A stretch of DNA of 64,000 bases from Desulfosalsimonas propionicica (GCF_013761005.1 NZ_JACDUS010000008.1:1-64000), one strand, 5' to 3'. Shown: positions 42,144-51,567, counted from the stretch's first letter. Program-made: numbers and translations. Notes: generated from the sequence alone by a model not told the origin.

Positions 42144-42284
42144 TTGCCCGAATGAAAACCAGGATTTTTCATCAAGGTCAAGGACGGCGGAAATTTTAAC
42201 CGCAGGAATACTCGGCGTATTTTGAGGATTCAAATTTGGGCCGGACGCAGAGATTGGCGGAAAAGACAGTTTTCGTTCAGGCAC
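42144..42284. repeat. MITE-like dispersed repeat, copy B (TA-flanked, 141 bp)
   Basis: The left end TTGCCCGAATGAAAACC and the right end (reverse complement GTGCCTGAACGAAAACT) are inverted repeats bordered by TA. Internal blocks match copy A at 3658-3797 with nearly identical total length. It separates hydF from the NuoF/GltD-like gene and ends 29 bases before that gene's start codon, so it contributes most of its leader. Confidence 0.7.
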
Positions 42285-42313
42285 TATCTAACCAAATTAA
42301 CACGGAGGCACAC

Positions 42314-44296
42314 ATGGCAAAGGTCATTTTCGGGGCCTGGGACGGCAACGTCATAGACAACCGAAACCGGAAGATATACGAAATTGAAGAAGATCCTGCT
42401 TTCCGGGATTTTGACGAGTTCAATCCGGGCAATCCAATCAAGGCGTTTTTCGGCGGCCACGGGTTTTTCATCTTTGAAAAGGATGTGGACCTGCTGGATG
42501 CAGCGCTCCAGCACATGGAACGGGTGGCCAGGGAATCCTGCGGCAAGTGCACACCCTGCCGGGTGGGCACCCAGATCATTAAATCGAAACTGGAGGCCAT
42601 GGCCGCAGGCCAGGTCGCTGCACCGGCACTCGATGAGATCGAGACAATAGCCGAGCACATCCAATCGACTTCCATGTGCGGTCTGGGCCAGACAGCCACT
42701 GTAGCCCTTCTGGAAATGATTCGATATTTCAGGGAGGAACTCCTCCACCAGATGGAGAACCGCAACGGCGCAGCCAGGCAGCCGGGGGCCACTTATCTTT
42801 CGGCCCCCTGCATTGAGGCATGCCCTTCCCGGGTGGATGTTCCGCGATACATAGACTATATCAAGGACGGAAAGTTCACCCACTCCCTGGGCGTCATCCT
42901 CCAGAAATACCCCATGGCGGCCACCTGCGGCAGGGTCTGCGTCCGCTTCTGTGAAATGGCCTGCCGCCGGACCCAGGTGGATGAGGCCGTTGGCATCAAG
43001 GTACTTAAGCGCTTTGTTGCTGATCACGAAAAATACACCACAAACGACTGGTTCTCCGCCTACTCGGTCCCTGAAAAGAAACCCGACGACCTGAAAGTGG
43101 CTGTCATCGGCGCCGGACCTGCAGGCATTTCAGCGGCATATCACCTCTTGCTCAAGGGATATCCGGTGGACGTCTTCGAGGCCAGGGCCGTGCCGGGAGG
43201 GATGGCGGCTACGGGAATCCCCGAATACCGATTGCCCAAGGAAGTTCTGCGCAAGGAAACCGGTATCATCGAGACCCTTGGCGGAAAGATTTTCTACGGC
43301 CGGAAAATGGGCCGGGATTTTACGCTGAAAAGCCTTTACGCAGACGGCTATCAGGCGATTTTTTTAGGGGTGGGCACCCACAAGGGCAAGGCCATGGGAG
43401 CCATCGGAGAAGACCCCAAGCTGAAAGGATACGCCTTTGGCGTCGACCTCCTCCTTAAAATCAACCATGACTACATTGACAGGGGCATCCCCATGGAACT
43501 CGGGGAGAAAATGGTGGTTGTGGGCGGCGGCAACGTGGCCATGGACTGTGTTCGGTCGGCCCTGCGAATGGGGGTCAGGGAGGTTCACCTGGTGTATCGC
43601 CGGAGCCGCAACGAAATGCCCGCAGACCAGGAGGAAGTGGAGGGCGCGGAAAAAGAAGGTGTTATTTTTCATTTTCTTACCCATCCCACCAGGATCATCT
43701 CGGAAAACGGCCGGGTAAAGGGCCTGGAGCTGATCAAAATGGAACTGGGAGAACCCGACAAGAGCGGACGGCGATCGGTGACCCCAATGCAGGGATCGGA
43801 ATTCACCCTTGAAACCGATGCAGTTGTGCCGGCCATCGGCCAGCAGGTCGAGCATGGGTTCCTTTTGCCTGAAGATGATGTTGATTTCAACAAATGGGGC
43901 ATGATCGATGTGAAAGAAGATGCCCTCATGACCACCCGCAAAGGAGTCTTTGCCGGCGGCGACTGCGTCACCGGACCGGCCACCCTTATCCAGGCTATGG
44001 CCCAGGGCGAACGGGGTGCCGAAGGTATCGACAATTATCTTACCCACGGTCGGATCCGTTTCAATCCGGATCTGCGGATGTCCCGGCTGGTGCATGCCAT
44101 ACAGCCCATGATCAAAAAAGGCGTCTCCATACCCATCAAGCACGAATACCGGGTCAAGGTCAGGGAACTGGACCCCGAAATCCGCAAAAGGATCTTCGAG
44201 GAGGTGGAAGAACCCATCTCCGTTGACGAGGCCTATCACGAGGCAAGCCGGTGCATGCGCTGCTACCGGGTCTATTCCGTCATTACCGAACAATAA
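42314..44296 (+). CDS. Hydrogenase partner: NuoF C-terminal Fe-S domain fused to GltD-like FAD/NAD(P) oxidoreductase
   Basis: A 660-residue fusion. Residues about 75-125 carry the NuoF-type 4Fe-4S site SCGKCTPCRVGTQ...SMCGLGQ, but the flavin and NADH domain of NuoF is absent. Next comes a ferredoxin-like domain (CIEACPSRVDVPRYI, CGRVCVRFCEMACRR) and a glutamate-synthase-small-subunit-like flavoprotein: FAD motif VAVIGAGPAGISAAYHLL, NAD(P) motif MVVVGGGNVAMDCVRSA and FAGGDCVTGPATLIQAM. The ATG at 42314 follows CGGAGG; the longer frame reads through the MITE. It precedes hydA by ten bases, so it likely passes electrons between NAD(P)H and the hydrogenase, as suggested for glutamate-synthase-linked (HydDB group A2) enzymes. 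Confidence 0.9.
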   Translation: MAKVIFGAWDGNVIDNRNRKIYEIEEDPAFRDFDEFNPGNPIKAFFGGHGFFIFEKDVDLLDAALQHMERVARESCGKCTPCRVGTQIIKSKLEAMAAGQVAAPALDEIETIAEHIQSTSMCGLGQTATVALLEMIRYFREELLHQMENRNGAARQPGATYLSAPCIEACPSRVDVPRYIDYIKDGKFTHSLGVILQKYPMAATCGRVCVRFCEMACRRTQVDEAVGIKVLKRFVADHEKYTTNDWFSAYSVPEKKPDDLKVAVIGAGPAGISAAYHLLLKGYPVDVFEARAVPGGMAATGIPEYRLPKEVLRKETGIIETLGGKIFYGRKMGRDFTLKSLYADGYQAIFLGVGTHKGKAMGAIGEDPKLKGYAFGVDLLLKINHDYIDRGIPMELGEKMVVVGGGNVAMDCVRSALRMGVREVHLVYRRSRNEMPADQEEVEGAEKEGVIFHFLTHPTRIISENGRVKGLELIKMELGEPDKSGRRSVTPMQGSEFTLETDAVVPAIGQQVEHGFLLPEDDVDFNKWGMIDVKEDALMTTRKGVFAGGDCVTGPATLIQAMAQGERGAEGIDNYLTHGRIRFNPDLRMSRLVHAIQPMIKKGVSIPIKHEYRVKVRELDPEIRKRIFEEVEEPISVDEAYHEASRCMRCYRVYSVITEQ

Positions 44297-44306
44297 GGAG
44301 TTTTTC

Positions 44307-46106
44307 ATGATTGGATATATCAACGGCAAAAAGGTGGAATTCAATGCCGACGATACCGTGCTGAATGTGGCCAAAAAGACCGGCCACTTTATCCCCACCC
44401 TCTGCGAGATGGCCGACATCCGACACGTTCCGGGCGCCTGCCGGGTCTGCCTGGTCGACATCAAGAGGAAAAACGATTCTCACCACCAGATTGTTACATC
44501 CTGTACCACACCCATGGAAGAAGGAATGTCGGTGCTCACCCGGACTTCGGCGGTCAGGGCCAAACAGCGGCTTCAGGTGGAAATGCTTTTGGCCGACCAT
44601 AACCAGGACTGCGCCACCTGCATCCGCCACGGAAACTGCGAACTCCAGGATGTGGCACAGTTCGTGGGGCTCCAGAAGACCCGGTACCACTACCCGCACT
44701 TCTACCTTGAGCGAACACAGGACAGCTCCTCCACCGCCATAGAACGGGACATGTCCAAATGCATCCGCTGCTTCCGGTGTGTCACTGTCTGCAGGGAAAT
44801 TCAGGGGGCGGACGTGCTTGTTATTAAGGAAAAGGGACTGGCCACGGAGATAAGTGTCAGAGATCAGCTGCCCCTGGGCGACTCGGATTGCGTCAGTTGC
44901 GGGCAATGCATCCTGGTCTGTCCGGTAGGGGCCCTTGCGGAAAAAGATGACACCGAAAAAGTCATCGATTACCTCTATGACCCCGAGGTGGTGACGGTAT
45001 TCCAGTTCGCTCCGGCCCTCAGGGTGGCCCTGGGCGAGGAGTTCCATATGCCCCCGGGAGCCAACGTGGAAGGGCAGATCATCACAGGCCTTAAAAACCT
45101 TGGGGCGGACGTGGTGTTGGACACCAATTTTACGGCCGATCTGGTGATCATGGAGGAAGGGACCGAACTGCTCAGCAGGCTCAGGGAAAACGGCTGTCTG
45201 CCCATGTTCACCTCCTGCTGTCCGGGGTGGGTCAATTACGCCGAGAAAAATTACCCGGAGCTGCGTCCTCACATCTCCACCACCCGATCTCCTCAGCAGT
45301 GCTTCGGGGTTATCGCCAAGACCTATCTGGCGGAAAAAATGAACGTGGACCAAAAGCGGATGCGGGTGATCTCCATCATGCCCTGTACGGCAAAAAAGGA
45401 AGAGGCACAACGGCCGGAGTTCATACAGGACGGCATTCCCGATGTGGACGTGGTGCTCACCACTCGAGAGTTCGCCCGGCTGCTGAAACGGGAAGGGACA
45501 AAGCTTCCGGAGCTTGAACCCTCGGCCTTTGACAACATCTACATGGGTGAATACACCGGGGCCGCGGCCATTTTCGGCACAACCGGCGGTGTAATGGAGG
45601 CTGCCCTGCGAACGGTCCACAAGAAGATAACCGGCCTTGAGCTGGGACCCATCGAGATGGAGGCGGTCCGGGGACTTGAACACGTTCGCGAGGCCACCAT
45701 TGATATGGGCGAAGGCAATCCTACGGTGCGGGTTGCCGTGGCCCACAGCCTCAAGGGGGCCAGGCAGGTGGTGGAGGCTGTTCAAAACGGAGAGGCAGAC
45801 TACCATTTCGTGGAGGTCATGGCCTGTCCGGGCGGCTGTATGGGCGGCGGGGGACAACCCCGGAGCAAACACGCATACCAGAGTTCCTGGCAGGCACGCC
45901 AGGCAGCACTCTATAATATAGATCGTGAAGCACCAGTACGTCAGTCCCACAACAACCCGCTTATCATTAAACTATATGACGATTTTTTGGGCAAACCGTA
46001 TTCCCACAAGTCACATGACCTGCTCCACACCAGTTACCGCGACCGGAAACGCATAGTTCAACACACCATGAAAAAGATCTGGGAGGAAATCGAAGAGCGG
46101 GAATAG
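44307..46106 (+). CDS. hydA: [FeFe]-hydrogenase catalytic subunit HydA (group A)
   Basis: A 599-residue cytoplasmic hydrogenase, with no Tat or Sec signal. Domains are an N-terminal 2Fe-2S domain (CEMADIRHVPGACRVCLV), a His/Cys-ligated 4Fe-4S site (DHNQDCATCIRHGNCELQ), two 4Fe-4S clusters (CIRCFRCVTVC and CVSCGQCILVCPVGA), and the H-cluster domain with L1 TSCCPGWVNY, L2 MPCTAKKEEA and L3 EVMACPGGCMGGGGQP. All cluster ligands are present, so it should be active. AAGGAG precedes the ATG. It evolves or oxidises H2, with the upstream fusion protein as its probable electron partner. No HydC/NuoE-like subunit is adjacent. Confidence 0.96.
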   Translation: MIGYINGKKVEFNADDTVLNVAKKTGHFIPTLCEMADIRHVPGACRVCLVDIKRKNDSHHQIVTSCTTPMEEGMSVLTRTSAVRAKQRLQVEMLLADHNQDCATCIRHGNCELQDVAQFVGLQKTRYHYPHFYLERTQDSSSTAIERDMSKCIRCFRCVTVCREIQGADVLVIKEKGLATEISVRDQLPLGDSDCVSCGQCILVCPVGALAEKDDTEKVIDYLYDPEVVTVFQFAPALRVALGEEFHMPPGANVEGQIITGLKNLGADVVLDTNFTADLVIMEEGTELLSRLRENGCLPMFTSCCPGWVNYAEKNYPELRPHISTTRSPQQCFGVIAKTYLAEKMNVDQKRMRVISIMPCTAKKEEAQRPEFIQDGIPDVDVVLTTREFARLLKREGTKLPELEPSAFDNIYMGEYTGAAAIFGTTGGVMEAALRTVHKKITGLELGPIEMEAVRGLEHVREATIDMGEGNPTVRVAVAHSLKGARQVVEAVQNGEADYHFVEVMACPGGCMGGGGQPRSKHAYQSSWQARQAALYNIDREAPVRQSHNNPLIIKLYDDFLGKPYSHKSHDLLHTSYRDRKRIVQHTMKKIWEEIEERE

Positions 46107-46115
46107 TTTGAAATA

Positions 46116-46153
46116 AAACCTCTCTGGCTTTTGATAGCCGGGGAGGTTTTTTA
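46116..46153 (+). terminator. Intrinsic terminator after hydA
   Basis: AACCTCTCTGGC (46117-46128) pairs with GCCGGGGAGGTT (46137-46148), followed by TTTTT, ten bases after the hydA stop. It separates the hydrogenase cluster from the B12-controlled gene. Confidence 0.85.
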
Positions 46154-46238
46154 CACATCCTTATTCTGTCTCTTTTTACCCGGCTTGACACCGGCGGCAA
46201 AAAGGGATAAAGGTGTTTCAAAAATCAGAAGCAGCAAA

Positions 46239-46480
46239 TGTTGCGGTTCAGGCAAACGGAACGCGGTGCAAATCCGCGGCGCACCCGGCGCTGTAACCGG
46301 AAATACCGTCTTTTCGCATCAATGATGCGGCCACTGCAGGCTTAAATCCCCTGCGGGAAGGCAGAGGGCGGGTGAAATCCGGCAAGCCAGAAGACGTGCC
46401 TGCAACAGGCGATATCGGAATCCGATGGCAAAGGGTTTCGACGGGAGGAAAATCTCCGGTCGGAGCCCTTTTTTTATTTG
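46239..46480 (+). promoter_or_regulatory. Cobalamin riboswitch with terminator expression platform
   Basis: The aptamer spans about 46239-46407. P1 is TGTTGC/GCAACA, and the conserved strings GGAACGCGGTG, GCGCTGTAACCGG, GCCACTG, GGGAAGGC and AGCCAGAAGACGTGCC appear in the order of the AdoCbl aptamer. A long hairpin (GGGTTTCGACGGGAG/CTCCGGTCGGAGCCC, 46434-46469) with a run of T follows. High B12 should therefore stop transcription before the gene at 46563. Confidence 0.93.
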
Positions 46481-46562
46481 GCCGGGGTTTTTGTTTGAAT
46501 CGGAAAATCGGCAGAACCGACTTTCTCCGAACTCATCAAAATGGATTAAAAAGGAGGCAAAC

Positions 46563-47909
46563 ATGGAAACCCAGCTTGAACTCGCCCGGCAAAACCGGGT
46601 CACTCCGCTGATGCAGCGGGTGGCCGAAGACGAAAACATGGCCGTGGAGCAGATTGTTCGTCAGGTGGCAGCCGGCCGGATCGTGATTCCCAACAACCCC
46701 GGCCGGTCCGGCCAGAAGGTGGTGGGTATCGGCACCGGCCTTCGCACCAAGGTCAATGCTTCCATCGGCACATCCTCGGATATCTGCGATATCGCCCTGG
46801 AGGTGGAAAAAACCCGGGTGGCCGAAGCAGAAGGCGCAGACACCCTCATGGAACTGTCTGCCGCAGGCGATCTTGACGCCGTGCGCCGGGCGGTCATCCA
46901 CAGCACGAGCCTGCCGGTGGGAAACGTGCCCCTGTATCAGGCGTTTCACGACACCATCCGGAAAACCGGTGATCCCACCCGTATGGATCCCGAGTATCTG
47001 TTTGATCTTATTGAAAAACAGCTTGCAGACGGCCTGAGTTTCATGGCCATCCACTGCGGGGTCAACCGTTACACCATCGAGCGGCTGCGCCGGCAGAAAT
47101 TCCGTTACGGCGGCCTGGCCTCCAAGGGGGGCACGTTTATGGTGGCCTGGATGGAGAAAACCGGCAGGGAAAATCCCTTATACGAGCAGTTTGACCGGGT
47201 ATGCGGGATCATGAAAAAATATGACGCCGTGCTCTCCCTTGGAAATGGCATCCGGGCCGGGGCCATCCATGACAGCCACGACCGGGCCCAGGTGGCCGAG
47301 ATGGTTATCAACTGCGAGCTTGCCGAAATTGGCCGCGACGCGGGCTGCCAGATGATGGTGGAAGGGCCGGGTCATGTGCCCATGGATGAAATCCAGGGCA
47401 ACATCATGCTTGAAAAGCGAATGTCAGGCAATGCCCCGTATTACGTGCTCGGCCCGATTCCGGCCGATACCGGTGCGGGCTTAGACCACATCACCGCCGC
47501 CGTCGGTGCGGCCAGTTCTGCACGCTACGGGGCGGATCTGATCTGCTACATCACCCCGGCCGAGCACCTGGCCCTGCCCAATGCCGAAGATGTCCGCCAG
47601 GGGGTGCGTGCCACGCGCCTGGCCGCCCGCATCGGCGATATCTCCAAATATCCGGAGCGGCGGGAGACCGAGAAAATGGCGGCTTTGGCCAGGCGCGACA
47701 TGCAGTGGCAGGACCTGGAAAGTCTTTTGATGTTTCCGGAGGAGGCAAGGCGGATCAGGGACTCCCGGGCCCCGGAAAAGGCAGAGACCTGCACTATGTG
47801 CGGTGATTTTTGCGCCATGAAAAAGGGCATGGCCTTGTTTGCACAAGACATTGGCGGAGACAAGCAGGCGCCGGGGCGCAGTACCGCCGCACAGGGCGGC
47901 GGCGCATAA
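46563..47909 (+). CDS. bzaF: ThiC paralogue, probable 5-hydroxybenzimidazole synthase BzaF
   Basis: A 448-residue ThiC-superfamily radical-SAM enzyme: INASIGTSSD-like VNASIGTSSD, VEGPGHVPMDEIQGN, LGPIPADTGAGLDHI and the C-terminal cluster motif CTMCGDFCAMKKG. ThiC makes the thiamin pyrimidine from aminoimidazole ribotide; BzaF uses the same substrate to make 5-hydroxybenzimidazole, the precursor of the lower B12 ligand in anaerobes. The cobalamin riboswitch in front, and the absence of a TPP (THI-box) leader, strongly favour BzaF. The ATG follows AAAAAGGAGG. No bzaC/D/E methyltransferases or cobT adjoin it, so the final lower ligand cannot be read here. Confidence 0.85.
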   Translation: METQLELARQNRVTPLMQRVAEDENMAVEQIVRQVAAGRIVIPNNPGRSGQKVVGIGTGLRTKVNASIGTSSDICDIALEVEKTRVAEAEGADTLMELSAAGDLDAVRRAVIHSTSLPVGNVPLYQAFHDTIRKTGDPTRMDPEYLFDLIEKQLADGLSFMAIHCGVNRYTIERLRRQKFRYGGLASKGGTFMVAWMEKTGRENPLYEQFDRVCGIMKKYDAVLSLGNGIRAGAIHDSHDRAQVAEMVINCELAEIGRDAGCQMMVEGPGHVPMDEIQGNIMLEKRMSGNAPYYVLGPIPADTGAGLDHITAAVGAASSARYGADLICYITPAEHLALPNAEDVRQGVRATRLAARIGDISKYPERRETEKMAALARRDMQWQDLESLLMFPEEARRIRDSRAPEKAETCTMCGDFCAMKKGMALFAQDIGGDKQAPGRSTAAQGGGA

Positions 47910-47953
47910 CAGGGCCGGGCGCCGGCTCAAAGCAAAGGGCCCGGCTGCCGGCT

Positions 47954-49339
47954 TTACCCGAGGCCGTATTTTTCCAGCTTGTTGTAAAGGGTTCTCCGGG
48001 TGATGCCCAGCAGCCGGGCCGCCTCGCTTTTGTTGCCCCCGGCCCGTTCCAGGGCGCTGACAATGGCGGATTGTTCCATTTTGTCAAGGGAGCCGCCTTC
48101 ATCAGCCCCGGCAGCCCCGGCTTGCGTGGCAGCTTGCGGTTGCGCCCGGCCGTTGTTTTGCGAAATGTTTAAGGGCAGGTCTTTTTCCGTGATGTATTCG
48201 CCGGGCGACAGGATGACCGCGCGTTCCACCGCGTTTTCCAGTTCCCGTACGTTTCCGGGCCACGGGTATTTGAGCAGATCATCCATGGCCCTGGGCGTAA
48301 AGCCCTTGATGGGCTTGCGGTTCCGCCCTGCATACTGGTTTATGAAATGCTGTGCCAGTGCGGCGATGTCGTCAGTGCGTTGGGCCAGGGGCGGAATGTG
48401 GAGGTTGACCACGTTTAACCGGTAAAACAGATCCTCCCGGAATTGGCCGTCTGCCACCATCTGCCCCAGGTCCTTGTTTGTGGCCGCAAGAATCCGGACG
48501 TCCACGGCAACCGGGTTTTCTCCGCCCACGCGCTGGATTTCACCCTCCTGGAGCACCCGCAGCAGCTTGGCCTGCATGGCCATTGACATTTCTCCGACCT
48601 CGTCGAGAAACAGGCTGCCCTGGTGCGCCCGGACAAACCGTCCCTCTCTGCGCTTGTCAGCCCCGGTGAATGCGCCTTTTTCGTGACCGAAAAGCTCGGA
48701 TTCCAGAAGCGACTCTGTCAGGGCCGCGCAGTTGACCGAAACCATGGGCCCGCTGCTGCGGCTGCTGTTGGCGTGAACCGCCCGGGCAATGAGTTCCTTG
48801 CCGGTGCCGCTTGCCCCGGTGATCAAAACCGTGGCCTCAGAGGGCGCGATGGTGACCACCATATCCAGCAGGGATTTCATCTGCGTGCTGACGGAAACAA
48901 TCTGCCGGCTTTCTGCAAGGTTTTTAAGCCGCGCCTTCAGGTCCTGGTTTTCGTGCTTGAGCCGCGTGTGTTCAAGGGCCCTTTGAATGGTTAACTGCAG
49001 TTCGTCAAAGTCCAGGGGCTTGGTCAGGTAATCATAAGCCCCGGCCTTCATGGCCTCCACCGCGGATTGAACCGATGAATAGGCCGTCATGATGACAATG
49101 GGGATGGCGGGATTGTAGGCCTTGATCTCCTTTAGGGCATCAATGCCGCCCATCTTCGCCATGCGGACATCCATCAGAATCAGCTCAAATGGGCGCTGCC
49201 TGACCCGGTCCACCGCGGCCCGGCCGCCATCTGCTTCGCTGATGTTGTAGCCCCAGGTTTTCAATAAGGTCCTTAAGGTGGTGCGATGGCCCGGGTCATC
49301 ATCAACCACCAGAATTTCCGAAAGATTTTTGTTTTCCAT
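47954..49339 (-). CDS. Sigma-54-dependent response regulator (ZraR/AtoC-like)
   Basis: A 461-residue NtrC-family activator: receiver domain (about 5-120, phospho-acceptor Asp in LILMDVRMAKMGG), AAA+ domain (about 140-375) with Walker A GASGTGKEL and the sigma-54-contacting GAFTGA loop, and a Fis-type HTH at the C-terminus (GGNKSEAARLLGITRRTLYNKLEKYG). It follows its sensor kinase with three bases between. A sigma-54 promoter lies at 51568-51582 in front of the divergent zraP-like gene, its most likely target. The best match by architecture and context is ZraR. Confidence 0.93.
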   Translation of the reverse strand: MENKNLSEILVVDDDPGHRTTLRTLLKTWGYNISEADGGRAAVDRVRQRPFELILMDVRMAKMGGIDALKEIKAYNPAIPIVIMTAYSSVQSAVEAMKAGAYDYLTKPLDFDELQLTIQRALEHTRLKHENQDLKARLKNLAESRQIVSVSTQMKSLLDMVVTIAPSEATVLITGASGTGKELIARAVHANSSRSSGPMVSVNCAALTESLLESELFGHEKGAFTGADKRREGRFVRAHQGSLFLDEVGEMSMAMQAKLLRVLQEGEIQRVGGENPVAVDVRILAATNKDLGQMVADGQFREDLFYRLNVVNLHIPPLAQRTDDIAALAQHFINQYAGRNRKPIKGFTPRAMDDLLKYPWPGNVRELENAVERAVILSPGEYITEKDLPLNISQNNGRAQPQAATQAGAAGADEGGSLDKMEQSAIVSALERAGGNKSEAARLLGITRRTLYNKLEKYGLG

Positions 49340-49342
49340 TTG

Positions 49343-51139
49343 TCATGCCTCTTTTGTTGCCGCATTGGCTGAAGCCGGCAGGGTGATGGTAAAAACCGTG
49401 CCTTCCTCAGGAGAGCTTTTAACAGTGATGCGCCCGTTGTGACTTTCCACTATTTTATGAACAATGGCCAGCCCGAGTCCGGTGCCCGAGGCCTTGGTGG
49501 TGAAATACGGATCAAATATCTTTGCCAGATCAGCCCGGTCAATGCCCGGGCCGTTGTCTTGGACCTGGATGACAATGTTTTCATCTGTGCCGGGGCTGCT
49601 TGTCACCTTAAGGATGCCGCTGCTTTCCATGGATTGAATCGCGTTTAAATACAGGTTGAGAAGGCACTGGATAAACCGGTCTGAATCAATATCTGCATGG
49701 GGCAGGTTCTGGCCTTTGGAAATCCGGATATCAATGTTTTTCTCTGCAGCCTCCTGGCGAACCAGGTGAAGGGAGTGGTCCAGAACCGGGTTGATATCTG
49801 CGGGCCGGGCGTTGATTTCCGAAGGGCGGGCAAATTCCAGCAGCTCTGAAATCACCCGGTTCAGTCTGTCGGTTTCCTGGACCATGACGGCTGCGGCATC
49901 CCGTGCTTCCGGGTCCTGTGCGTACCTGGCTTTGAAATAAGTGGCCATGCCCTTGACCGAACTCAGCGGATTTCTGATTTCATGGGCGATGCCCGCGGCG
50001 AGTTCCCCGACTGCGGCCAGTTTTTCCTTGCGCTGGACAGTCTGCTGCAGATCCTTGATTTCTGTGAGATCCCGTAAAATCACCATGCTGCCGATAAAGG
50101 CCCCGTCTTCGTTGATGATGCCAGTAGAGCTCACACTCAGCGGAACCCGCTTTTGCCCCGGCAAAAATATACATTCAAGTTCATGCTCCATGATTTGTTT
50201 GTCTGCCTGCTGCCGGCAAATCAGCTGCGCCAGGTTGTCCGGCAGCATCTCGTCTGCAAATTGTCCGCGCACGGATTTGGCATCCAGGCCGGTAATGGAT
50301 TCGGCCGCCGGGTTATGCAAAACGATTCTGCCTTCGGCGTCGGTTACCATAAGGCCCACCGGAAGGCTTGCGACCACCTGATCGGCCATGGCGCTGGTAT
50401 CCTGTAGCCGCTGCCGGGTAGTTCTGTAGTTGCGCGCAATGAGCATGATGGCCATGCCTGTAAAGCCCAGGATGAAGAGCACCAAGGAAATAATGGCGGT
50501 AATCTTAATGTCCTGCTGCCGGGCCTCGATAAACGGGGTGCGGTCAAATCCGATAAATATGATCTGTTTGTTTTCTTCAGAATTATCCGGGATGCGCCAG
50601 GACCGGCCTTGTTGAGCCCGGCCGGGCCGGGGTGCGAACTGGCGCAGGTGTCCCATTTGCCGGCGGTTTGCGTTCCGGCCGGAAAAAGGGTTGAAAAAGC
50701 TGTAAACCTCAAATGCCGGTTTTCCGCTTTGTGTTTTAGTCAGTTGCCATTTGGCCGATTCTCCCGGGTTCAGGGCCTCCTGATCGCCGGATTTCACGAA
50801 AAACCGGGCATTGATTTGTTCGGGATCACTGTGGGCAAGGATCCGGCCGTTTATGTCGGTAATGGCGATGTAGAGGACATCGGCCTGATCCGCTAGTTCC
50901 TGGAGCAGGTACTGAACCTGGTTTTCATTCCAGCCCATGGCCCGCATGCCGGTTCTGGTGCCGGCTTCAAAGGATTTGATCAGCGCAGCGCCTTTTTCCA
51001 GCAGAATTTGGGACATGTATTGTTTTTCGCGGTTGTGGTTGCTCACGGCCAGAGACACAACGATGACCAGCAGGATGGCTGCGGCGCTGATAATCATCCA
51101 GGGAAACGAGTATATGCTTATGTGCTTTTTGTTGATCAT
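49343..51139 (-). CDS. Membrane sensor histidine kinase (ZraS-like)
   Basis: A 598-residue sensor. TM1 (about 14-33, WMIISAAAILLVIVVSLAVS) and TM2 (about 213-235, IISLVLFILGFTGMAIML) flank a periplasmic domain of about 175 residues. A PAS domain (about 255-360), a HisKA domain with the phospho-acceptor His (LAAGIAHEIRNPLSSVKG) and an HATPase domain (QDNGPGIDRADLAKIF, TTKASGTGLGLAIVHKIVESH) follow. Periplasmic residues ADQADVLYIAITDINGRILAHSDP suggest a CACHE-like fold. The next gene is the sigma-54 regulator, and a ZraP-like gene is divergent, so zinc or envelope stress is the likely input (inference). Confidence 0.92.
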   Translation of the reverse strand: MINKKHISIYSFPWMIISAAAILLVIVVSLAVSNHNREKQYMSQILLEKGAALIKSFEAGTRTGMRAMGWNENQVQYLLQELADQADVLYIAITDINGRILAHSDPEQINARFFVKSGDQEALNPGESAKWQLTKTQSGKPAFEVYSFFNPFSGRNANRRQMGHLRQFAPRPGRAQQGRSWRIPDNSEENKQIIFIGFDRTPFIEARQQDIKITAIISLVLFILGFTGMAIMLIARNYRTTRQRLQDTSAMADQVVASLPVGLMVTDAEGRIVLHNPAAESITGLDAKSVRGQFADEMLPDNLAQLICRQQADKQIMEHELECIFLPGQKRVPLSVSSTGIINEDGAFIGSMVILRDLTEIKDLQQTVQRKEKLAAVGELAAGIAHEIRNPLSSVKGMATYFKARYAQDPEARDAAAVMVQETDRLNRVISELLEFARPSEINARPADINPVLDHSLHLVRQEAAEKNIDIRISKGQNLPHADIDSDRFIQCLLNLYLNAIQSMESSGILKVTSSPGTDENIVIQVQDNGPGIDRADLAKIFDPYFTTKASGTGLGLAIVHKIVESHNGRITVKSSPEEGTVFTITLPASANAATKEA

Positions 51140-51142
51140 AGT

Positions 51143-51230
51143 TTATGGGCCTGTAAAAAGTCTTTTTTACAGGTAGAGTTAAGTTTTAAGTGATTAAGTG
51201 TTAAGTAAAATCAAGATTTTGTCTTTTATT
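51143..51230. repeat. Dispersed hairpin repeat, copy 2
   Basis: This is nearly identical to 28511-28598 (GGGCCTGTAAAAAGTC, TTTTTTACAGG, then TTAAGTTTTAAGTGATTA). It lies directly upstream of the sensor kinase gene. A related palindrome, CCTGTAAAAA (51289-51298) with TTTTTACAGG (51319-51328), and a further half (TTTTTTACAGGC near 51444) follow in the same intergenic region. Confidence 0.75.
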
Positions 51231-51567
51231 ATTTATTGGTTGTAAAAACATGGGGCGGAAAAACCGACCCCGGCCGCAGGGCTTTCTTCCTGTAAAAATG
51301 CCAAGCAGCATAAAAAGCTTTTTACAGGGCAATCATATTGATCCATGCAAATTTAATGCCCTGTGCCGCACATACAAAAATATTTTAAAATACCGGTTAG
51401 TTAAATCTTTGCAAGAAGCCTGTTTGCCCCCTGGTGAGTATATTTTTTACAGGCTTGTATAAAATATATACAAAAACTTGTGAAAAATCCATGACCATAT
51501 GTTTTTTGAGTTGGCGCTTATTGTTTTTTCTATAAAAAATCAATGTGTTATAATTTTATTCAAAGGC

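Noticed and set aside
42236-42313. 26-residue N-terminal extension of the NuoF/GltD fusion
   Set aside because: It is translated from the end of the MITE copy B and lacks a ribosome site; the ATG at 42314 has CGGAGG.
44283-45950. Long minus-strand open frame (555 codons) opposite hydA
   Set aside because: It mirrors the GC-rich codons of hydA, has no recognisable motif or ribosome site, and hydA is certain. The same applies to long antisense frames opposite hydG (39393-40517) and the NuoF/GltD fusion (43364-44464).
46563-47909. Annotation as thiamin enzyme ThiC
   Set aside because: The leader is a cobalamin, not a TPP, riboswitch, which points to BzaF.
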